DNA from: Fusarium oxysporum f. sp. lycopersici 4287
Taxonomy: Eukaryota; Ascomycota; Sordariomycetes; Hypocreales; Nectriaceae
DNA length: 64,000 nt
Assembly (NCBI RefSeq): GCF_000149955.1
Contig: NC_030987.1
Coordinates: forward strand, 2,323,236 to 2,387,235
Direction of reading: 5' to 3'
The notes below the pieces were generated by a model. That model was not told the DNA's origin and did no database searches. It was given only the letters and a program-made list of their open reading frames with translations. Numbering within the stretch: position 1 is the first letter of the stretch; each line of letters begins with the position of its first letter. This document shows positions 59,312-64,000 of the stretch, piece after piece. Both the position numbers and the translations under genes were made by a program.

Positions 59312-60182
59312 ATGCTCCGTAAACGTCAGAAGCCAGAAGCTGGATTTTCTTCTTCACCTTTAAAGAAACAACCATCCTTCGAGATGCCGTCACCGAGTAA
59401 TTGGAGCCTGCGGTCGCAATGGATGTTCTTTGCGGTTGCCAGTGGTGCTTGCGCTGCTTTCAATGGAGTTTTTGCAAAGTTGTAAGTGCAAGGACATTTT
59501 TTCTCTTACAGTGACGATTATGCAGAGTCTATTCCAAGTATATGATACAAATTGCGCTACGGAGGCTTCGGGTTGGCAAGAGGTAGCTTGAAAGATAAAA
59601 GGTATACTAATTTACTCAGGACAACTACACAACTCACCACCAACCTATCCGACAGCATTGCGAAACTGATCGGCTTGTCCGCTCATGAGCATATAGTCGA
59701 ATATCTCGTTCGCGGCGTAAGTTGATCTCTTCTGTTCTTACTTGACTCGCAACTAAACCTTCTAGATATTCTTTGTCCTTAATTTAACATTCAATGGCGT
59801 TGTAAGTGACTTCCAGTCGAACCTCCGATCACTCACTTATATGCTTCAGATGTGGACGCTGTTTACTCAGGCTCTTGCCCGTGGTACATCCACAACTCAA
59901 GTCTCCATCATGAATACATCCACGAACTTCATGGTTACCGCTGTCCTAGGCGCCTTGATCTTCTCAGAAGTTCTTCCTCCTCTGTGGTGGGCTGGTGCTG
60001 CGCTTCTTGTCGCAGGCAATGTCATCGTGGGACGGAAGGATGAGACTAAAGATGCTGGTGCCGCGGCCGCTGTTGAAGGGCCGAGTTATGTTCCTTTGCC
60101 GACTGAAGATGATGGAGCACAGCGGGATGACGACGAGGATGTTATTGATTTGGGCAGAGAGTCGGATGAGAGAACACGATAG
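59312..60182 (+). CDS. TMEM42/EamA-like small multi-pass membrane protein
   Basis: Four exons, 59312-59481, 59620-59716, 59766-59801 and 59850-60182, encode 211 residues. The third exon is only 36 nt. After a polar N-terminus come WMFFAVASGACAAFNGVFAKL, a helix with FFVLNLTFNGVMWTLF, then ARGTSTTQVSIMNTSTNF and a helix pair ending LWWAGAALLVAGNVIVG. This is the half-length drug/metabolite transporter pattern of TMEM42 proteins. The tail is acidic (DDDEDVIDLG) and probably cytosolic. Transport substrate unknown. The first intron (138 nt) is longer than its neighbours but has a TACTAAT branch-like site and CAG end. Confidence 0.8.
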
Positions 60183-60370
60183 ACAGGCTGGCTAGTCACA
60201 CAGTCGTGGTGCAGGATGCCAAGAGAGACCTGCTGTTGGATCTTTGATAGAATTGAGACATTTAGCATAAGTTAAAAAAAAAAAAATAGATTCAATCCCG
60301 AACACCAGCGTATCATGCACGTTTCTATAGTAACAGATAATAAAAGGTAACAATCAACATGTTCATACAA

Positions 60371-63067
60371 TTACCGCCGACTCTCCAGCTCAACACCTTC
60401 ATCGAGCACCTCCTCGTCGCCGTCCAATATTTGCCCTCTCCCCAGTGGCCGCTCACCACCAGAAGTGCTTGTCAAGCGAATCCGGCCTCCTGAGTATCTT
60501 GAGACTCGGCCAGAGAACCAGTTACCGGCTCTTTGGAAAAGGGCCCAAAGTTGCTCTTGCCCCTCTTCGATACGATGATCATCCTTGGGGTTCTCGGCGG
60601 CTTCGACCTTGAATTGGTATTTCAGGCAGTCTTTGACGGTTACGAGACCAGTGAGCTTGCCATGATATTCAATCAATATAACTCGAGGTCCGATCTTTTG
60701 AAACAACTCCATGACAGTCTCGAGGGGTAGTCTCGGGTGAGCTGTGACGGGTGTTGCATCAACATATCGGCTAAAGTCGAGAGTTGAAGAGTGTGATGAG
60801 TCGCCATGGATGTTGTTAAGCGATGTACTCGACAGATTCGCCGACGACGGTGCAAATGTGCATTTTGCAGTCTCTGATAACGGTGAGGTTCGACTCATCT
60901 TATCAATGGCATATCGCAACTCCGTACTGCCAATATAACCAACAAGCACCTTGGTGTGTTTGTCTTCCACCACAGGGAAGCCTTGATACCGATCATCAGC
61001 AAGGAGGCTCTGGACTTCGCCCAAGGTAAGTCCATGAGCGGGCATCGAGACAACGGAAGTTCTCATGACAGCCGACACAGGAACCCCGAAGTTGTGCTCC
61101 TCTTTACTGTCAAGGAACGGCATTCCGCTAAACCATATCATTCTATCTGCGATGCCTCCCTTGCCAAATAATTCGCTGACAGCTTTGGTGACTCCAACGA
61201 CGATCATGGTGGGCAGAATGTAGTTCAGAGCACCTGTGAGCTCAAACATGATGACCACCACGGATATGGTGATGTGCATGATGCCACTGAGTGCCGCAGC
61301 GGCTCCTAGCAGGGCATATGTCCCTGGTGTGATGCAAGGCTCGTCAGGCTTGCATGCGGAAAAGAAGACGCTGGTGGGATTGGCTTCGTGAATAGCTTGG
61401 ACAAGAATTCCAATTGTTCTTCCGAACGATGCTCCAATCGCCATTGAAGGAACGAAGATACCAGCGGGAACCTTGCATCCATAGGATAGTATAACGAGGA
61501 AAAGCCTTAGGAAGGTCGCCAGGAACAGTGAAATTATGTTCCACCATCTCTTGTCAGGCTCGCAGAGACCGTGGTACGATTCTCCACGTCCGCACTCCGA
61601 GAAGAGAATCTCCATACTCTCTGTCATGTCAATCCTCAAGAAGGCGTTGGGGTAGGCAATAATAGCAGTTCCCGCTGCCAGTAAAGTCGCTTCGAGAACT
61701 GCATACTCTTTCAAGTACTTCTTTCTGAATGACTGAACCCGCAGATTCCACTTAATCACAAAGGCTCCGTAGAGACCTCCGAAAATACCAATCAAGACGT
61801 AGAATAGCAGCTCGAAGAAGTGCCAGTCATTCTTATACTCAACCTGGAACATGACCAGTTGGCCCGTTCGAAAAGGATTCATAGCGGCGAGAACAGCTGT
61901 CGCGATAAGGGCACAGAAATAGCTTCGCCACAATGTCTTGAGAGGAAACTGGTTCGACATTTCCTCAAGAGAGAAAAGCACACCGCCGATAGGACTGCCA
62001 AAGGCGACAGCGACACCGGCAGCTGCCGAGGCGCTCAGGAACTCCCTAGTCTTAGAAGCGTTGCGTTTGTATTTGTCGAAGAGCCGAGAGATCACATTTC
62101 CCGTACACACGGCGTAGTGTACACTTGGGCCTTCCTTTCCAACCGACAAGCCAGAGGCGATAGCCAGAGGGAGACATACTGATTTGATGATCAAAGTCCA
62201 CCATCCAAGAAAGCCTTTCATAACGAACCCAGCAATGATGCACTTGATCTCAGAAATACCTGAACCGGCAGCATATGGTGCAAAAGACTTGACCAAGGTG
62301 CCCGCAACACAAGCAAATAGAGTCTATGTCGTTAGGATGCACAAGTGCGAAGGAAGACTTGGCACTTACTGCAAAGACAAAATAGATAAAATAGTTCAAG
62401 GGTTCGAAGCCAGTCCATCTGTGCCACTGATCGCAGCCTGTCTGATTTCAGCATCATTCATGTCACCAAACCCTGGACTCCACATACCATTCTCTTCTCC
62501 CCAGCAGCAAAAGTTCTCATTCAAATAGAAGCCTGTCTCGCAGTAGCCCATCTTGACGTCGGAGAGCCATTCTGTAATGATATTGAGTAGCGCTGCATTC
62601 AAGCCAATAGCAATACCAATGATTGTTACCACGATCCAGGCTTGCGCTGCATCATAACTCCTCCACAGCTGATATCGCCAGCCAGGTTGTCCTTTATCGT
62701 AGAGGCCGGCCGCTTGCTTTCTTCGCGCCTTACGCTTAGCTTGTTCTCGCGCCGCATCTTGCACCCAGTCTACCTTATATCAGTGTCGAAGTCCGTATTG
62801 TAGTCGATCGAGTCGCATACCTATTGTTGTAAAGTCCTGGTCCAGCTAGTTAGCATAGAGCCGCATATCCAGTGTCCCACAACATACTTCATATCTCTTA
62901 ATCTCGGCAATCTCCTCCTCGATAAGTCCAGCCCCTGTCCGTGCTGCACTCCCTGCTTCTTGATCTGCATTCGAAAAGACGGAGGATAAACGCGATACCA
63001 CCGAAGGACGTCTTTCAAGTCCAGGTCCAGGAGGTGCCAAGCTGAAGGATGATTGTCGCACGTTCAT
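60371..63067 (-). CDS. CLC chloride channel/exchanger (GEF1 type)
   Basis: Five exons, 63067-62888, 62836-62821, 62769-62488, 62437-62370 and 62323-60371, encode 832 residues. The second exon is only 16 nt (DFTTI). CLC motifs: GSGISEIK (~202-209), GKEGP with the gating glutamate (~246), and GIFVPSMAIG later. Two C-terminal CBS domains contain GFPVVEDKHTK and RVILIEYHGKLTGLVTVKD. Yeast Gef1 is a Golgi/endosomal chloride carrier supporting iron and copper loading; that role is inferred here. The 50-nt third intron (GTATGT...GACAG) is needed to read GCDQWHRW into the next helix; without it the frame stops at once. A Met further in (near 62296) is not the start. Confidence 0.95.
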
Positions 63068-63823
63068 GGTTCAGGCAAGGCGACCATTGTCGCTCAACCG
63101 CTATCTTTGAAGTCGCGCAAGTCGGGATGATTGGATTGACTGACTAAAAATGCCAACGAGGCGAAAATGAGAGCTGTTTCTTTGGTAAAGGCTATTTCGT
63201 AAACGTTGTTATATGGCGAGTGTCGTGATGACCAACAGGGATGCTGACAGCTGATATGTGGCTTTGGGTTCAGCCACAGTATCGCGTTTAGTGGTTGCAG
63301 CTTCGCGTCTCAGACTTCAGTTAATACCATTCTTCGTGTATCTTGCCTTCACAAGAACAGTAATTCACATCCAACCCGACTTATCAGCCATTGATAGCGA
63401 TATAAAACCTTTAGTATTCTCTTAGATAAGCATATCCCTCATATTCCCTTCATTCTCGACTCCCAAGTCTCAAACGTATCGCAGCCCCTGATACAATTCT
63501 TGGGAGAATTCGCTTGTAGTCAAGGTACGGCTCACATTTCCTGTCCAAGATGGTCGTGCAATTCAAGTGCCATTTTCAACTTTGGATTCACTGCGTACTA
63601 CATTTTGGTGTTTATTTACTTTCGTTTTCTCCCATGTATTCTGCCTCGTATTTTCTGGCTACTCCTACGACTTTCTTACCCTTGTACTCAACTTTGGCCT
63701 TCATCCCTTGCGGATACAAAGCCATCCGCCTCACGCATTGATATATCCGTTTAGCTCTTTCTAACTCACTCAGACTCACTCAATCCTTTCACGTTTTCCA
63801 GCGACTTCGTCTCTACTACCGCC
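63068..63823. other. Divergent intergenic region before the histone-fold gene
   Basis: Start codons of the CLC gene and the next gene are about 750 bp apart. T/C-rich leader-like sequence on both sides; no gene seen. Confidence 0.45.
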
Positions 63824-64000
63824 ATGCCTTATAACACCACTGCTATTCCTCCTCGAAAGGAGCCTACAGGCCAGAATCAGCTCCCTCGTAAGCTATTGAC
63901 CATGCTCTTCAGTCCCAATCTAACATGGTGATAGTCTCTAGAGTTAAAAAGATCATCGCACAAGACCCAGATATCGGTCTGTGCTCTAACAATGCAGCTT
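63824..64000 (+). CDS. Histone-fold protein (CBF/NF-Y type, Dpb3-like), 5' end
   Basis: Exon 1 is 63824-63887 and exon 2 begins at 63935 and runs off the window. The 43 readable residues are a short polar N-terminus followed by LPLSRVKKIIAQDPDI and CSNNAA, the first helix and loop of an NF-YC/Dpb3/CHRAC histone fold. Candidates are the small DNA polymerase epsilon subunit or a chromatin accessibility subunit; the visible part cannot decide. The intron is 47 nt and phase 1. Confidence 0.75.

Noticed and set aside
62297..62323. Starting the CLC protein at the Met near 62296
   Set aside because: This would drop the first ~190 residues, which carry conserved sequence and are connected by good splice sites.
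1..64000. CRISPR arrays, prophage or bacterial-type operons
   Set aside because: The spliced genes, tRNA introns and protein families are those of a fungal nucleus; no regularly spaced repeats were seen.

Overview
The window looks like nuclear DNA of a filamentous ascomycete, probably a hypocrealean Sordariomycete such as Fusarium. That placement is inferred from short GT-AG introns of about 45-210 bases, branch sites of the CTAAC/CTGAC type, and the protein families present; no database was searched. The sequence is draft quality. It holds one run of 182 N (45743-45924), and several reading frames break exactly at G homopolymers.

Left part (1-18.6 kb): the 5' part of the fused pyrimidine-pathway carbamoyl-phosphate synthase gene runs off the left edge. 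It is followed by a glutamine-rich SSXT-type SWI/SNF subunit, two identical tRNA-Arg(ACG) genes, histidinol-phosphate aminotransferase (with a GC-AG intron) converging on a GH76 Dfg5/Dcw1-type wall enzyme, a gene-poor stretch with an intron-containing tRNA-Ser(TGA), and a small secreted GPI-type protein gene broken by a one-base frame change.

Middle part (18.6-46.6 kb): a second member of the same small GPI-protein family, an MscL-type mechanosensitive channel with a C-terminal zinc-ribbon-like CxxC pair, a SUR7-type cortical membrane protein, an intron-containing tRNA-Ile(AAT), a GH17 wall glucanase, an inverted pair of related small-gene remnants, a KE4/Yke4-type zinc transporter, an arrestin-like protein, a PLP-dependent aromatic amino-acid decarboxylase cut by the assembly gap, and a small single-pass membrane protein. 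Intergenic spaces are long, up to 5.7 kb.

Right part (47-64 kb): a compact housekeeping block with NTE1 lysophospholipase, GPN2 GTPase, RNase P/MRP subunit Pop5, a gephyrin-like molybdenum cofactor enzyme, V-ATPase subunit c'', TFIIA small subunit, a TMEM42-like membrane protein, a CLC chloride channel, and the start of a histone-fold protein. Three pairs here are divergent over 333-519 bp (NTE1/GPN2, Pop5/MoCo gene, VMA16/TOA2), and GPN2 and Pop5 converge with 10 bp between stop codons.

The genes do not form one pathway. A loose surface theme links GH76, GH17, the two GPI-type proteins and the SUR7 protein, but they are spread over 18 kb and I see no cluster. I did not find a convincing new multi-gene system. 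The most unusual items are the inverted small-gene pair, the GPI-protein family pair with a shared intron position, and the channel with a zinc-ribbon tail.
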